Assembly: GCF_000283155.1 (NCBI RefSeq)
Contig: NW_004454178.1
Span: forward strand, 23,137,191-23,201,190
Length of the DNA stretch: 64,000 bases
Direction of reading: 5' to 3'
From: Ceratotherium simum simum
Taxonomy: Eukaryota; Chordata; Mammalia; Perissodactyla; Rhinocerotidae
Both the position numbers and the translations under genes were made by a program. The notes under the pieces were generated by a model, which had not been told where the DNA came from, searched no databases, and saw only the letters and a program-made list of their open reading frames with translations. Every line of letters starts with the position of its first letter. Positions within the stretch are counted from its first letter, which is position 1. Below are positions 33,768-45,186 of this stretch, in pieces.

Positions 33768-34890
33768 ATCCCATCAGGAAATAGAGTTCTTCCTGCCAGC
33801 AGCTCCATCCCGGGGCGGGGGCGGGGAGTGGGCACGGTCCTGCCTCTAGGAGCGTGTGTGCAGGCACAGCAACTTGAGACATTCAAGTGACAAGCTTGCC
33901 ACCCAGGAGTTGAGTGGGAAAAGCTGCCTTGGGAAGTTGGCATCAGGCAGCCCAGCTTTTGGCAAGAACAAAACATCTGGTGACCAGCGGGCAGAGCAGC
34001 TGGCTGGGGACCCGGAGGCGGGGTCACGGTGCTGCCGCCAGTCAGTAGATTGTGTGACACTCGGCCTCAGGTTCTCCAGGGCAGAGGCAGGGTTTGGATT
34101 TTGTTTGTCTCTGTGCTGTGAGTCTCTGTCCAGTCAATCAATCACTGTATTCATTTCATTCTCCAGTCTTTTTTGTTAAACTGTTTGGGGGCTGAGAGAT
34201 GGGACCCTGAGTCAATGTAAGTTAATGCACCTATTATTTTTGTGTCTTGTGGTCAGCACGGCCTTCTGCGTGCACTGAGGTCTGTGAGCTTGGTCTGTTC
34301 TAGTCACGGAGGCAGCCGGTGTCAGTGAGTAGTTACTCTGCGTGACCTGTAAGCATTGCCTAATTTTAATGAGGTGATTGGGGATCCGGTTTTGAGAACT
34401 TGGCTGCGTGTGTCTCTGCGATATTTACCGATGGTCATGCTGTGTGGGGAGGCCACTGGAACCTCAGAGGCCACTGAGAGCAGGTACAAGTACTGCAGGT
34501 GGAGGACAGAGGAGAGGGATGCTGGGCCCTGGAGGGCCCCTCCCGGAGGACTGCTGCCCCAGCTGCAGGGGGCATCGTTGGCTGTGGCCCCTTCAGGACC
34601 TTCAGGGTCCTCGCAGGCCCTCTTCCAATGACTGAGTCTGCCTGGGCGTGAAGGTCCGGCCATTTCAGTCTCTCCTGGATGATACTGACAGGCCGCCCCA
34701 CACTCCAGGGCTCCCCTGAAGCTGGCTGAGCTGGCACTGGGCCTCTCCCTCTGGTCAGTCCTGCTCTCTCTCCTCCTTCCACAGATCTCCATCTCCTATT
34801 CATACCCTGAATGCCAGACTCTGCCTCTGCATCTTCCCCAAGGAAAGAATTTAGTGTCATGAAATCTGGGATTTTCTTGATGTCCCTTAG
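33768..34890. other. unique noncoding DNA
   Basis: Contains the GC-box/quadruplex motif at 33812-33832 (separate entry). Overlapping forward and reverse open frames in 34322-34956 are domain-free. Confidence 0.55.
33812..33832 (+). promoter_or_regulatory. double GC box / canonical G-quadruplex motif
   Basis: Runs G4, G5, G4 and G3 separated by C, C and AGT fit the canonical quadruplex rule. The first part reads GGGGCGGGGGCGGGG, two overlapping Sp1/KLF-type GC boxes. It lies 45 bases after the end of the MLT1 LTR, in a window otherwise poor in CpG. Confidence 0.5.
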
Positions 34891-35209
34891 CACCTCTGTC
34901 CCAGGGAAATAGAACGTGAGCCACACCAGTCCTTTAAAATTCTCTAGTAGCCACACGAAAAAGTAAAAAGAAACAGGTGAAGTTAATTTTACTAATACAT
35001 TCTGTTTAATCCAACGTATCCAAAGTATTATTCTTCTGATTTGCAGTGATATGGAATTTATTAAGCAGGTATGTTACGTTCCTTTTTGGTACTAAGCCTG
35101 TGGGTTGTGGTGCGTGTTATTCACTCACAGCAGATCTCGGTTCAGACCAGCCACACTTCACGGGCTCAGTAGCCACCTGTGGCTGGCGGCCTCCATATTG
35201 GACAGCGTG
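34891..35209 (+). mobile_element. hAT DNA-transposon fossil, near full length
   Basis: The left end CACCTCTGTCCCAGGGAAAT and right end CTCCATATTGGACAGCGTG are degenerate inverted repeats of the CAGCGCTGTCCAATA family. Internal GAAACAGGTGAAGTTAATTT and CACACTTCACGGGCTCAGTA also match. A 7-bp CCCTTAG flanks both sides (34884-34890 and 35210-35216), consistent with an 8-bp hAT duplication with one changed base. Confidence 0.8.
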
Positions 35210-35216
35210 CCCTTAG

Positions 35217-36024
35217 AGTTTTGATTTAATCCTGCTGTCTTGACCCTCTGCCCAGAGTCTTGGGCAGAATAGACATTGCCTATCACTAAGTGCCTGTCTG
35301 GAACGGAGTCCTGTGTTTCTTCGGAAGTCACCTGAAGCTCTCGCATCACTTGCTGGGGTCAGTGGTGGCTCAGAGTCCTTGCCGCCCCGACTATGGCTGT
35401 GGGGAGGCAGGCGATTTGCTGCCCCTCACTGCCACCCCCGCTTATTTCTGTGTGACCAGTTAACTCCGAGCATTCTGAACATCCACCGAGTGGGGAGTGT
35501 GTATCGTCACCCTGCGATGGCTCGGCTCATTGAGCTGTAAACAAAAAGTGCATTCAGCGGGGACTCGTCTGCTCCCTCCTCCAGGAGGGAGAGTAGGTTG
35601 GCTATTTCTGAAATGTAATCCCTCTTTCAGCGCTGCACAAAAGCCTCATGTCTGCGGGCTTGGGACCTGATAGATTGCCTTTGTCCTGGTTGAAAAAAAC
35701 AAAACCCCAGCCTGGTCCCAACGGGGCTGTTGGGGGAGGTCTCCTGTTGCAGAGGAGGGGGCAGTGTTCGCAGGGGGGCCTGGCCTGCACCTGAGGCTGT
35801 CCCAGGTGTCTGCTGTAGCCGTGGCTGCAGGCAGGACTGCCCTCATGGGAGGCAGGTCACCCTGTTGTCTGGACTGGAGCTCCGAGGGCCTGAGCGTGAG
35901 GAGCTCTGCGGGGCGACTGGGCACCACCTCCGCTTTGCATCCTGTAACCTGGGAACAGCTCCGGGGCGTCTTGAAGAGAAGTCACTGACGTGCTTGAGAC
36001 CTTTAAAAGGATAGTGAGCACAAA
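35217..36024. other. unique noncoding DNA, GC-rich
   Basis: Domain-free overlapping frames. Nothing recognised. Confidence 0.55.
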
Positions 36025-36125
36025 ACATGTCAAAGTACTTAATGCCACTGAATTCTACACTTAAAAATGGTTAGAATGGTAAATTTTATGTTACACAGAT
36101 TTTCACCACAGTTAAAAAAAAATTA
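36025..36125 (+). repeat. L1 3' terminal fragment
   Basis: ACTTAATGCCACTGAATTCT, TTAAAAATGGTTAGAATGGT and AAATTTTATGTTACACAG, followed by an A run, match the last ~100 bases of mammalian L1 3' UTRs. Confidence 0.75.
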
Positions 36126-36904
36126 TAGTATGCTCTTGAAACAAATACTTGTATTAAAGCCCAGTAGGTTTTCAGTGTTTAGTGTCAAAATTATACATCT
36201 ATAGTATATTTACATCTATCTATGTCTATCTTACAGGTAATTCAAATTATGCATCTGTATCTATCTAGATATAGGTATATAGATATATAATTTATTTCTA
36301 TTTCCTTTCCTTCGATGGTCTAAGTCTTAGATGAATTAGGGTTGTGTTATTACTGGCTAAAGTTAAAAGGTACCCAGGTTAATAATCTTGGAAAGAAAAT
36401 CAGGAAACAAAATCGTCATCATGAAATGGCCTTCTTCAACTCTTGTCACAGTGGCGCACTTATTTTCACAGCTTATTTACTAGAATAAAACTTGTATGTA
36501 AGGCGCACTGTGTCAGAGTCTGCCCAGTGAGGGCTTCAGAAATGAAAGGTTTCTTCTGTTACGATCAGCTGGTTTCTGCTGAGCCGGGCTCCATTTTCTG
36601 CTTGCGGGAGGCATCTTGGAAGCCCCTGAAGGTCATACTGTGATGTCAGACAAGGAGTGTTTGGGGCAATCAGGCCCCTTTCCCGAAGCAGCATTTGTCA
36701 ATACTTGAGGGTTTACCAGACGATGCCTTTGCTGATTGGTTAATCCTTCCTAGTAGATGACCTTTCATTGTCCCCTCCCCCCAATGCTCTAGGGTCGCAG
36801 ACCTTTTCCTTTTAAAAGCCTTCTTCCTTAGGCACATCAGTTTTCTTGGGACTCAGTACAGGTTAGGTCAGTCTCCTAGTGGGTGAAGTGGCCCTTTTTT
36901 GTTG
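36126..36904. other. unique DNA with a TATC-rich patch
   Basis: 36200-36300 is rich in ATCTATCT/TATATAG motifs. The remainder is unique and no exon was seen. Confidence 0.55.
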
Positions 36905-37515
36905 CCATTATTTTTTAAAAATTATTGAGGTGAAATTCACATAACATAAAATTAACCATTTTAAAGCAAACACTTCACTGGCATTTGGTACATTCACAAT
37001 ATTGGGCGACTACCACCTCTGTCTAGTTCCAAAGCATTTTCATCGCCCCCAAAAGGAAACCCCATACCCATTAGTAGTCACTCCCCATTGTCCTCTCCCT
37101 CCAACCTTGGCAGCCACCAATCTGCTTTCTGTCTCTGTGGATTTACCTATTCTGGACATTTTGTATAAATAGAATCCTAGAATGTGTGGACTTTTGTGTC
37201 TGCCTTCTTTCACCTAGCATCATGTTTTTGAGATTTGTCCATGTTGTAGCATGTGTCAATACTTTGTTGCTTTTTATGGCTGAGTACTATTCCATTGTAA
37301 GTCTATACCAGCGTTTGTCCACTCATCTGTTGTTGGGCATTTGGATTGTCTCCACCTTTGGCTGTTGTGGCTAGTGCTGCTTATATGTACACCTATGTAT
37401 ATGTATTTGCTTGAGTTACCTGTCTTCACTTATTTTGGGATATATCCTTAGGAGCTGAATTGTTGGGTGATGTGGTAATTCTGTGTTTAACTTTTTGAGG
37501 AACCACTAAACTGTC
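36905..37515 (-). mobile_element. L1 (L1M-type) 3' region, reverse
   Basis: ATTATTGAGGTGAAATTCAC, AACATAAAATTAACCATTTT, TTCTGGACATTTTGTATAAA and GAATTGTTGGGTGATGTGG follow the reverse L1 3' end into the ORF2 end. Strongly decayed and 5' truncated. Similar in type to the L1 at 15962. Confidence 0.9.
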
Positions 37516-38084
37516 TTCCCCTCTTTTTTTTTAGATTAATGGTGAGAATATAGAAATGCTGGCTGCTTGCCTGTTGTAGGTTGATCTGTTTCCTCATTCT
37601 TTTTCATTACGGTGGCTTCTTGTTGGTGCTAGATAGAGATGGCGTTTGGGCAGGGCATCCTTTCCCACCCTCTGGATGTCTTCTTGAGGCAGCATCAAGT
37701 GAATCCAAGAGTGCTGTCACTCTTAGAGTACATGACATTGCTTTATGAAGAAGAGGTACTTGTGTACCCGTGTTTATGGGCATCCTCCAGTACAGGAATC
37801 ATTTTGCTGAGTTATTCATCAAGATTGTTTTATTAATTGATGATAGCTATCTTTTTGTGGTTACTTCTTTTTGGCTTCTTTGGTCTCTAATATTTTGACA
37901 GCGGTCCTTTGATAACCGCCAACAATGGAAATAGTGCATAAAACCAGAGAGCTCAACTACAGGGTGGAAGGGAAAAAATCCAGAGAGAACTTTCGAATCA
38001 GCCTCCATGTGAGAGGTGATTATTTCTGAGCAGTGGGTTCTTTGCTCTAGATCTCATAGAATCACATGGTCCCACTGCTGTTAT
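37516..38084. other. unique noncoding DNA
   Basis: No repeat match. 37800-37960 is AT-rich without simple repeats. Confidence 0.5.
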
Positions 38085-38225
38085 GGTGAATAACAAGTGC
38101 TGACTGCTGTGTTTGCTTATAGTGCCCTTATCTGAGCCTTGTAATAACCCTGTGAAGTATGGGGTGAGGTTTTCTTATCACGAAACTGATGCTTACAGAG
38201 ATTGGGACTTTGAGGAATGTGGTTT
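38085..38225 (-). repeat. MIR SINE, decayed
   Basis: CAAGTGCTGACTGCTGTG, TTGTAATAACCCTGTGAAGT and TATCACGAAACTGATGCTTA keep the order of reverse MIR. Confidence 0.6.
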
Positions 38226-39654
38226 GTGCAGTGTGATGGTTTGAATAGCGCACAGGAAGGTTTCATTGCTGTGTTCACCCAGGAGATCTTTCAGGCCTGT
38301 GTGGATGTCCTTCAAGAACCAGCCTTTAGGGAATGTGAAATGCTTGTCTCCCTTCCAGGAAAGACATTATGGCAGCAGGAAGCAGCCGGTTGTGGTGGAT
38401 ATGATGCTGGAAAGAAGCTTGAGGTGATGCCATGGGTGTGTCAGCCCTGTAGGAGAAGAGACACCTGGTCCCCAGACATGGGCCCCGGAGCTCCTGGTTG
38501 TGGTTTCAACCCATCTGGCTGCAACTTGAGCCTGAGCTTTGGCAGATCAATGAGGGTGCTGCACTGTCCACTCTGAGCTGGGGGTGCTGCTCTTAGAGGC
38601 CGTGTGGCAATGTGTGGTGGCCTTTGGTGCCCTGAAGCCAGGATTGCTACTGGACAGGCCCACACAGTGTAGAATTGTCTTTCCCCAAATGACAGTGGTG
38701 GCCCATTGAGCAACACGAGGTGTCTCCTTGGATGTCACGGCAGCTCGTTGCATGGACAAAACCCTCTGTGATCAGGTCATTACACACACACAATGTGTGT
38801 GTAATTGTGTGGACAGGTTTCAGTTGGCAACCTTGAGATTAAAGGGACGCCAGAATTTGGGCTTTTCAAATAGAAGAGAAGGATCTTTTTTAGAAGGATG
38901 TATAAGTGTTTATCAAATGTGATTTATAACAAAAGCATGGAGTGTGCTTCAAGGATTTTACTGCTGGAGTGATGGCCCGATGGAGCCCAGGATGAGTCAG
39001 AAAGCAATAACCAGTCATCCTTAGCCTGTCTCACCCATTACTGTTGGTGAGGGTGGGGTCCGTGCCCTTGCTCCAGCTCCCCAGGAATCACAGCATTCTG
39101 TTCCGGGTCCTGATTTTGCTTTCTAACATTAAGTGACCCAGGCAGCAGCTTTGGCAAGAATTTAAAGAACTTATTTGATGAAACTTATTTCTGGAATTGG
39201 GGGAGAAACGTTTCAAAGAGCTTTCCATTCATTTAAAATTATTGGTAGAATTTGGCTCTGAATCTGCCGGGTGCCTCTGTGTTTTAAAGTTGAAATGACT
39301 CCCTAGTTAACTGGCCATCTGCAGACCCCACTTGTGCATTTTCCAGAATAATCCTCATTTCTCCTTGATTCGTAGAGGTGAAAGGCCAAAGCCAGGGGTT
39401 CTGGGGCATCTCTGAGGCAGCTGCCCCAGCCTGGGCATCAGACGTTTATCCTGAGACTTGCCGTTATAGGATCATGGTGCCAAAGAAATGTGTTTGGACC
39501 TGCCTGACTTTATTTCAGGCCAGTGGTTATCTGCCGGGAAGAGGGCAGAGCAGAGTGTCATGGTCTGTGAAAGGAGTGAGGTGACATCAGCCATCCCATG
39601 GAGGCTGGGGGTCATAGGTAGGTTTGGAGGAGGGACTTAAAAAGATCGCACAGA
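38226..39654. other. unique noncoding DNA
   Basis: The open frame at 38217-38576 has no recognisable family and no splice context I trust. A short CA/TG inverted patch (ACACACACACAATGTGTGTG) lies near 38784-38803. Confidence 0.5.
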
Positions 39655-40300
39655 GAATGCAAACTGTTGCAGTCACTATGGAAAACAATATGGAGATTTT
39701 TCAAAAAATTAAAAATAGAAATACCATACAATCCAGCTATCCCAGTATTGGGTATTTATCCAAAGAACATAAAACCAACAATTCAAAGAGACTTATGCAC
39801 CTCTATGTTCATTGCAGCATTATTCACAATAGCCAAGACGTGGAAGCAACCAAGTGCCCATCAACTGATGAGTGGATAAAGAAGATGTGGTATATATATA
39901 CAATGGAATACTACTCAGCCATAAAAAAGACAAAAATCGTCCCATTTGCAACAACATGGATGGACCTTGAGGGTATGATGTTAAGTAAAATAAGCCAGAC
40001 AGAGAAAGACAAACACCCCATGATTTCACTTATATGTGGAAGATAAACAAACACATGGATAAAGAGAACAGATTAGTGGTTACCAGAGGGGAAGGGGGTT
40101 GGGAGGTGGGTGAAAGGGGTGAAGAGCCACATATATACGGTGATGGATAAAAATTAGACTATTGGTGGTGAGCACTATGCAGTCTATACAGAAATTGATA
40201 TATAATAGTGTACACCTGAAATCTCACAATGTTATAAACCATTATGACTTCAATAAAATAAAAAAATAAAAGATTAAATTAAAAAATAAAAGATTTAAAA
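39655..40300 (+). mobile_element. L1 3' end with ORF2 tail, 3' UTR and A-rich tail
   Basis: Begins in ORF2 (GGTATTTATCCAAAGAACAT), keeps IYTMEYYSAIKK and TTWMDLEG, and stops at 40046. The 3' UTR contains a canonical quadruplex motif (40088-40110). The end ATGACTTCAATAAAATAAAA is followed by a degenerate AAATAAAAGATT-type tail. Similar to the reverse copy at 45187, so probably the same, fairly young, lineage subfamily. 5' truncated. Confidence 0.95.
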
Positions 40301-41584
40301 AAAGCCACAGAAGTGTGAGTCCATTTTTACTAAATATATTTTTTCCTTCTTAAAAACTCAAAAGCAACAGATACATTCAAATCTATTACACACCGGGTTT
40401 CACCCACTGGCGTCCACCATTGTCTTAATTCCTGCTTTGGGGTCAGCTCAGTGTTTTGTGCAGACCCCAAAATAAAGCTGATCTCGTCGTTTCTGTGTCA
40501 TTTGAGGTATCTTGAGATTGCAAGGTGAGCAGTTAAAAAGCTCCAACCACATGCTGTACAGATTTGTGCAAACCTAAACTGCGTGGAGAAATCAGCTAAA
40601 TTCTAAGGCTCCCTGATTGCAGCTGACACCGAGGGGCAGCTTTAGGCTGATGCTGAGGACAGATTAGAAGTCCAGCGGGAGCCGGAAGGAGGTTTGGGAG
40701 CTTAGCTGATCAGTGAGTCAGATACAGGCTGGGGAAGAGGTGGCTGAAAGGAAATGCCTCCTGGAGGAACAGTAGATGTTAGGATTTTGGTCAACTTTAG
40801 GCTCGCTGTGAGTTAACACTGTGGTGTGGGTGCACTGGTGCACACACAGACACACACAGTCACACACTCACACACACGAGTTGGGGTGGGGTAAGACCTC
40901 AGGCCCATAGGGGCACGTTATCTGGAGGAGAGACAGAGAGACTGCAGTCACCACTGGCCAGCCCATCCACCAGGAGGCGGGCTTAGCTGATAGGCTGTGG
41001 TGGCTGTGACAAGGGGAGGGAGCAGGGGTGGTGAGCCCAAGGGAGAGGCTGTGCACTGGGGGACGGTGACCATCCCAAATACTGAGACTCTCCTGTGGGG
41101 GTGTGTGTGGAGGGCGTGTTCTGTGACGGCTGGGCCCAGAGCTACCGTGAGGCGGGCCCTGGATCCACAGGAGAATGGGCTTCAGCAGTCACAGCCGCTG
41201 ATGGAGCGAGCTGTCCACGAGTCCCGGCCCAGGCTGGACCCGGAGGATGCTGCGCGCGGGATGACAGGCCCCAGAGGCCCACCCACGCTGGCGTTTCTTG
41301 GTGATGATTCCTGTGCCACCCTGAGTCCTGGCTCCACAGCCCTCCTGATCTGTGCTGTCAGCGTGAGCTGTGAAGGACCCACGTGTGACGTTTTTCACTC
41401 TTCCTGTGGAGTACGGTTCTTACACGTGAATAAAACAGACCACCAGGAGATGTGATAAACTTGCTCCACCAGAGCAAACGTGGCTTGGGGAGGTTACATC
41501 CTTCCCGTCCCCGTAGGAAAGGGCGGGGCACGTGGATGGCGGTTTTCTGGGGCACAGGCTGCATGGGAGTGTAGTTCAGACACA
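40301..41584. other. unique DNA with a CA-rich tract
   Basis: An imperfect (CA)n tract lies at about 40840-40878. The frames at 40997-41455 are domain-free. An AATAAA at 41429-41434 follows a weak acceptor-like site near 41340, but support for an exon is thin. Confidence 0.5.
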
Positions 41585-41680
41585 GTGCACAGTTCTTCAG
41601 GTGCAGCTGGAAGAATTCCCACGAAGTGAACTCACGTGTAATGGGCACCCAGATCTAGAAAATTAACCAGGGTGACAGTT
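41585..41680 (-). repeat. possible old L1 3' end fragment
   Basis: GAAGAATTCCCACGAAGTGA, ACTCACGTGTAATGGGCACC and CAGATCTAGAAAATTAACCA resemble the ancient L1M reverse 3' end that reads CACCCATGTAACCACCACCC. Weak. Confidence 0.4.
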
Positions 41681-42094
41681 TTTAGTCCTATGAAAACAGA
41701 GACATTTACTGTTTAGCTCTGTCATGAGTTAATTCTTGTGCAGTTTAATGAAGAAAGGCTCACTAAATCCTAATTTGAATGGAGGATCAGTGGCTTGAGT
41801 TGAATAAATATTGAACTGTTAGTAGGGAGAAAGTCTTACCCAAATATAAACATGGTGGTAATAATAGAATCACTTTTATTTCACTTGTTAACTGAGCAGA
41901 CACCCCTTATCTGCTCATGTTCGGAGCTTTCTACTAGGGACCAGAGGGTGGTAGAGTGGGGAGAGTGTCTGATTGAAGGAGGACCGAGACTTGTCTTTTA
42001 AAGCAGATGGAGCCACGAACAGCGGGAGAGTAAAAGAAGAGACGGCAGCTTTCTTTCAGTTCTGCGTCTTCCTTGTCATAATCGTAGGTGTAAG
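41681..42094. other. unique noncoding DNA
   Basis: Nothing recognised. Confidence 0.5.
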
Positions 42095-42260
42095 AGACTT
42101 GGAGCTCACCACGTGCCTGACATTCTTTGAAGGACTGGAAAGGTGTCCTTCCCTTTGTCGCACAGTAACCTTACCCTGAAGAGGCTGCTGGGGGCTGGGG
42201 GGTGGTGAAGGAACCCGCCCAAGGCCACTGTGGTAACACAGCGGACAGGAACACACAGGA
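42095..42260 (-). repeat. MIR SINE, decayed
   Basis: CACCACGTGCCTGACATTC, CGCACAGTAACCTTACCCTG and CGCCCAAGGCCACTGTGG match the reverse MIR order. Confidence 0.65.
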
Positions 42261-42883
42261 ACACACCTGGTGAGCACCTGCTGCTCCCCCACAGCTTCCC
42301 AGGAACTGAAGTTCAGTCGTTTGCTGATGGGTATTAGAAACTCTCATTTAGCGTGGAGGATTTTGTTCTACCGCTGTTTAATGAAAATTTATGGGGAAGG
42401 GTAGTTCTCAGAATTTATTATGGATAAAATATTTTAGGATGAAGGGAAAACTAGAGTTTCTTCTGCTTCTTTATGATCAACCCTTCTCCTGGTTCTTTCT
42501 TTAATGCCAGTCCCAGCCCTCACCCCTGCACCTTCCCAGTCCTTGATACTGGGATGTGCGAACCTATTTAGAACCCATGACTCACCCCTGCCAACACACC
42601 TGCTCATATCTGGCCTCTTGCACTTAACCCCTCCACATAGTGAAATCCTGGTAAAAATAGAAATCGGCTTTAATAGAGTTGAGTTATTAAGAAGTTGAGT
42701 TATTAAGAAGTTATACCTCCAGCAGCCAAGTTATTAAGAAGTTATACTCCATTCAAATTCCCTAATTCCTTTTTGGGAAAATTTCTGGATTTCCTTAAAT
42801 TTACAAACTGACACAAATGGTTATTTTTCTGTTCTTTTAAATCCAGCTTTACTTGGAGATGATCTAGGGTAAATTTATAGATC
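42261..42883. other. unique DNA with a short tandem cluster
   Basis: Holds the GTTATTAAGAAGTT repeat cluster at 42678-42750 (separate entry). Otherwise nothing recognised. Confidence 0.5.
42678..42750 (+). repeat. local tandem duplications of AGTTATTAAGAAGTT
   Basis: GTTGAGTTATTAAGAA occurs twice in tandem (42678-42693 and 42694-42709). The segment GTTATTAAGAAGTTATAC then recurs at 42730 after 31 bases, so the 15-mer appears three times. Confidence 0.85.
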
Positions 42884-42895
42884 AAGAATGCCATA

Positions 42896-43092
42896 GGGGT
42901 TGGCCCGGTGGCGTAGTGGTTAAGTTGTCCTGCTCCGCTTTGGCGGCCAGGGGTTCATGGTTTTGGATCCTGAGCACGGACCTACACACCACTCATCAAG
43001 CCATGCTGTGGTGGGATCCCATATACAAAATAGAGGAAAATTGGCACAGATGTTAGTTCAGGGCCAACCTTCCTCGCAAAAAAAGAAAAAAA
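42896..43092 (+). mobile_element. Perissodactyla ERE SINE, divergent subfamily with tail module
   Basis: Head GGGGTTGGCCCGGTGGCG with AGTGGTTAAG in the box A region, the body AGCCATGCTGTGGTGGGATC, and a 3' module GGCACAGATGTTAGTTCAGG before the A-rich end. Flanked by imperfect 12-bp repeats AAGAATGCCATA (42884-42895) and AAGAATACCGTA (43093-43104). Older than the copy at 17507, judging by changes throughout. The different head and the GCTGTGGTGG body mark it as an ERE2/3-like subfamily. Confidence 0.92.
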
Positions 43093-43104
43093 AAGAATAC
43101 CGTA

Positions 43105-43362
43105 AATATTGTTACTAACTAAAATTTATCGGTACGCTCTGGAATGTAGCTGGGCTCCCTTTACAGAGCATGTTGGGGATTGTTAGTACTGCTGGGACCT
43201 TTTATAGAATCTTCCAGCAGGGGAGGATCCCGAGGGGCTTGTTTTCCTAGCCTATTTGAGAATCCCTGGTTATCAGCAATGTGGATTTCCTGCGGCTCTC
43301 TATGCTGGTGCTTGCTTATTTGTTTTCATGTTGAAATGCAGCTGTGTTTCCTTTACCTTCAA
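43105..43362. other. unique noncoding DNA
   Basis: Nothing recognised. Confidence 0.5.
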
Positions 43363-43727
43363 TGTATCTGTCTCCTTCCGTTTGGGTTACTGTAACAAGT
43401 ACCATAGACTGGGCGGCTTAAACAACAATTTATTTCTCTTGGTTCTGGAGGCTGGAAGTCCCAGATCAAGGTGCGGGCAGACTTGGTGTCTGGTGGGAGC
43501 TCACTTCCTGGTTCACAGACTGCCTTCTCACTGTGTCCTCATGTGGCAGGAGGGGCGAGGGCGTCTCTGGGGCCTCCTTTATATGAGCACTCATCCCATT
43601 CATGAGGGCTCCACCCTCATGACCTAAGCTCTTCCCAAAGGCCCCACCTCCTAATGCCGTTGCCTTGGGGGTTGCCTTGCGTCAACATACAAGTTTTGGG
43701 CGGACACAAACATGCTGGCTATAGCAA
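43363..43727 (-). mobile_element. MLT1 LTR (MaLR), reverse, solo
   Basis: GGGTTACTGTAACAAGTACC, GGCGGCTTAAACAACAATTT, GGTTCTGGAGGCTGGAAGTC and CATGAGGGCTCCACCCTCAT follow the reverse complement of the LTR at 33390. The copy is near full length. Confidence 0.9.
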
Positions 43728-45186
43728 TACCTCTGCCAGATATTCTACGTGCTCCTTTCCAGGAGGCCCCAGAAGTGCCCTCAAGGCCTCGGGAAGGGTG
43801 CTGGACACCCTTATCCTTTGAGAGACACCGTTCTTTCAATGGCTGATTTATGAATTTTCACTCCAACTGAACTTTTCAAATGTAACTCCTAGTTCTTCAC
43901 GGGGAAAAGGACCATGCCAGCTACAGGTGTCATGGCTCTTTGGGAAGGCTGTCTTTATATTTTAAATTATTCTAGAATGAAGATGATCAGAGAAAGTGAT
44001 ATCGTCTTAGCCTTTGTGTTGCCAAGTGTTGGCAGGAAGGAGAAGGAGGGTGCAGGCAGGGCACACTCCCAGTGGAGGGTGACAGGAGTCCAGAGAGTCC
44101 GGAGAAGGAAAGAGGTTAGGGAAGGATTAGGAAATACCTCTTCTTTCCTTTTCTCTCATTGTTAGCATCTACTCCAATTTTTCCTCAATGGTAATCTTTT
44201 TAGGGTTCGAATTTTTAAAACTAGTTATAATTTTTCTTATTATGAAAACATAAGTAGAAAGCAACCATAATCTCTCCATCCCAAGGTAAATATTGCTACC
44301 CCTTTGGTGCACATGCTTTGTGCTTTCTCGGAATGCTGCATGCTTCCGGGCATTTGCACATATACTAGTGACGAGCAAGGAGCCTGAGCTCCCTGGCACG
44401 AGGCTCAGGGTGGAAAAGCACTGGTGATGAGCTGGGAGAGGAGTGTCACGGAAGCTGAGTTTGGCCAAGAAGCTGGAAAAGGACCTTATCTGTTATTTCT
44501 GAGATAAGATGCAAAGAAAAGGGCAGGCCCCCTGCATGGGGATCATAGAGTGGCAGCCGAGTGCTCCCCCTGCCCCTCCACACCCTCCAGGGCTTGCGTG
44601 TCCCCTCTGGCTCACTGGGAGGCGATATTGGAGACAGTGGTCAAGCCAGAGGTGGGGCTTCCCTGGGGGTTATCAGCAAAGCCCCTCATCGCACCTCAGC
44701 CACGGCCTGTCTGTGGAATCTAAAGGTAACAACACTTGCCCTAGTAGGCTACTCCTTCCTGATGGGGTCAGGTACATTTTTTTAAATTCCATAAATAGTG
44801 ACAAAAATGAATTGACTCAATGTGATGAAATTGAGTTGACAGTGATGTGACGTCTTGGTCTTGGGTCTAGAACCGAGCAGTTCTTGGCAGGACACATCAT
44901 AAAGGCCGGGTTCGGGTTCAGAGGGTCCATCACTCTTAGTGGGATGTAGTTCCAAAAGGGCAAATTGCCCCACTTGCTGCACCGTATCTGTTTCCTCAAG
45001 TCTGAGATGGGAGTCAGTTGGAGCAGCTCTGTTCTGAGGGGTCCAGGCCCAGCAGGATGGAGAGCTGTGTCCAGAGAGGGTCTCTGAGGCGGCAAGGAGC
45101 CGTGCTTGTCATCTCTGTCCTGGAGCAAAGGAGGTGTTTGTCCTCCACAGCTCACACCACTGGCATGTGGCATTTAATCGAGAGAT
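43728..45186. other. unique noncoding DNA
   Basis: A possible very old LINE trace lies at about 44210-44345. CTTATCT...AGATAAG near 44487-44508 is a small inverted GATA-type pair. No exon. Confidence 0.5.

Noticed and set aside
38217..38576. 119-residue open frame, possible processed pseudogene
   Set aside because: No family recognised, no poly(A) tail or target duplication.
39624..40046. 140-residue frame that looks protein-like
   Set aside because: It is the C-terminal end of L1 ORF2 (IYTMEYYSAIKK, TTWMDLEG), 5' truncated, not a host gene.
41340..41460. Possible terminal exon with AATAAA at 41429
   Set aside because: The acceptor is weak, there is no good branch site, and no supporting context.
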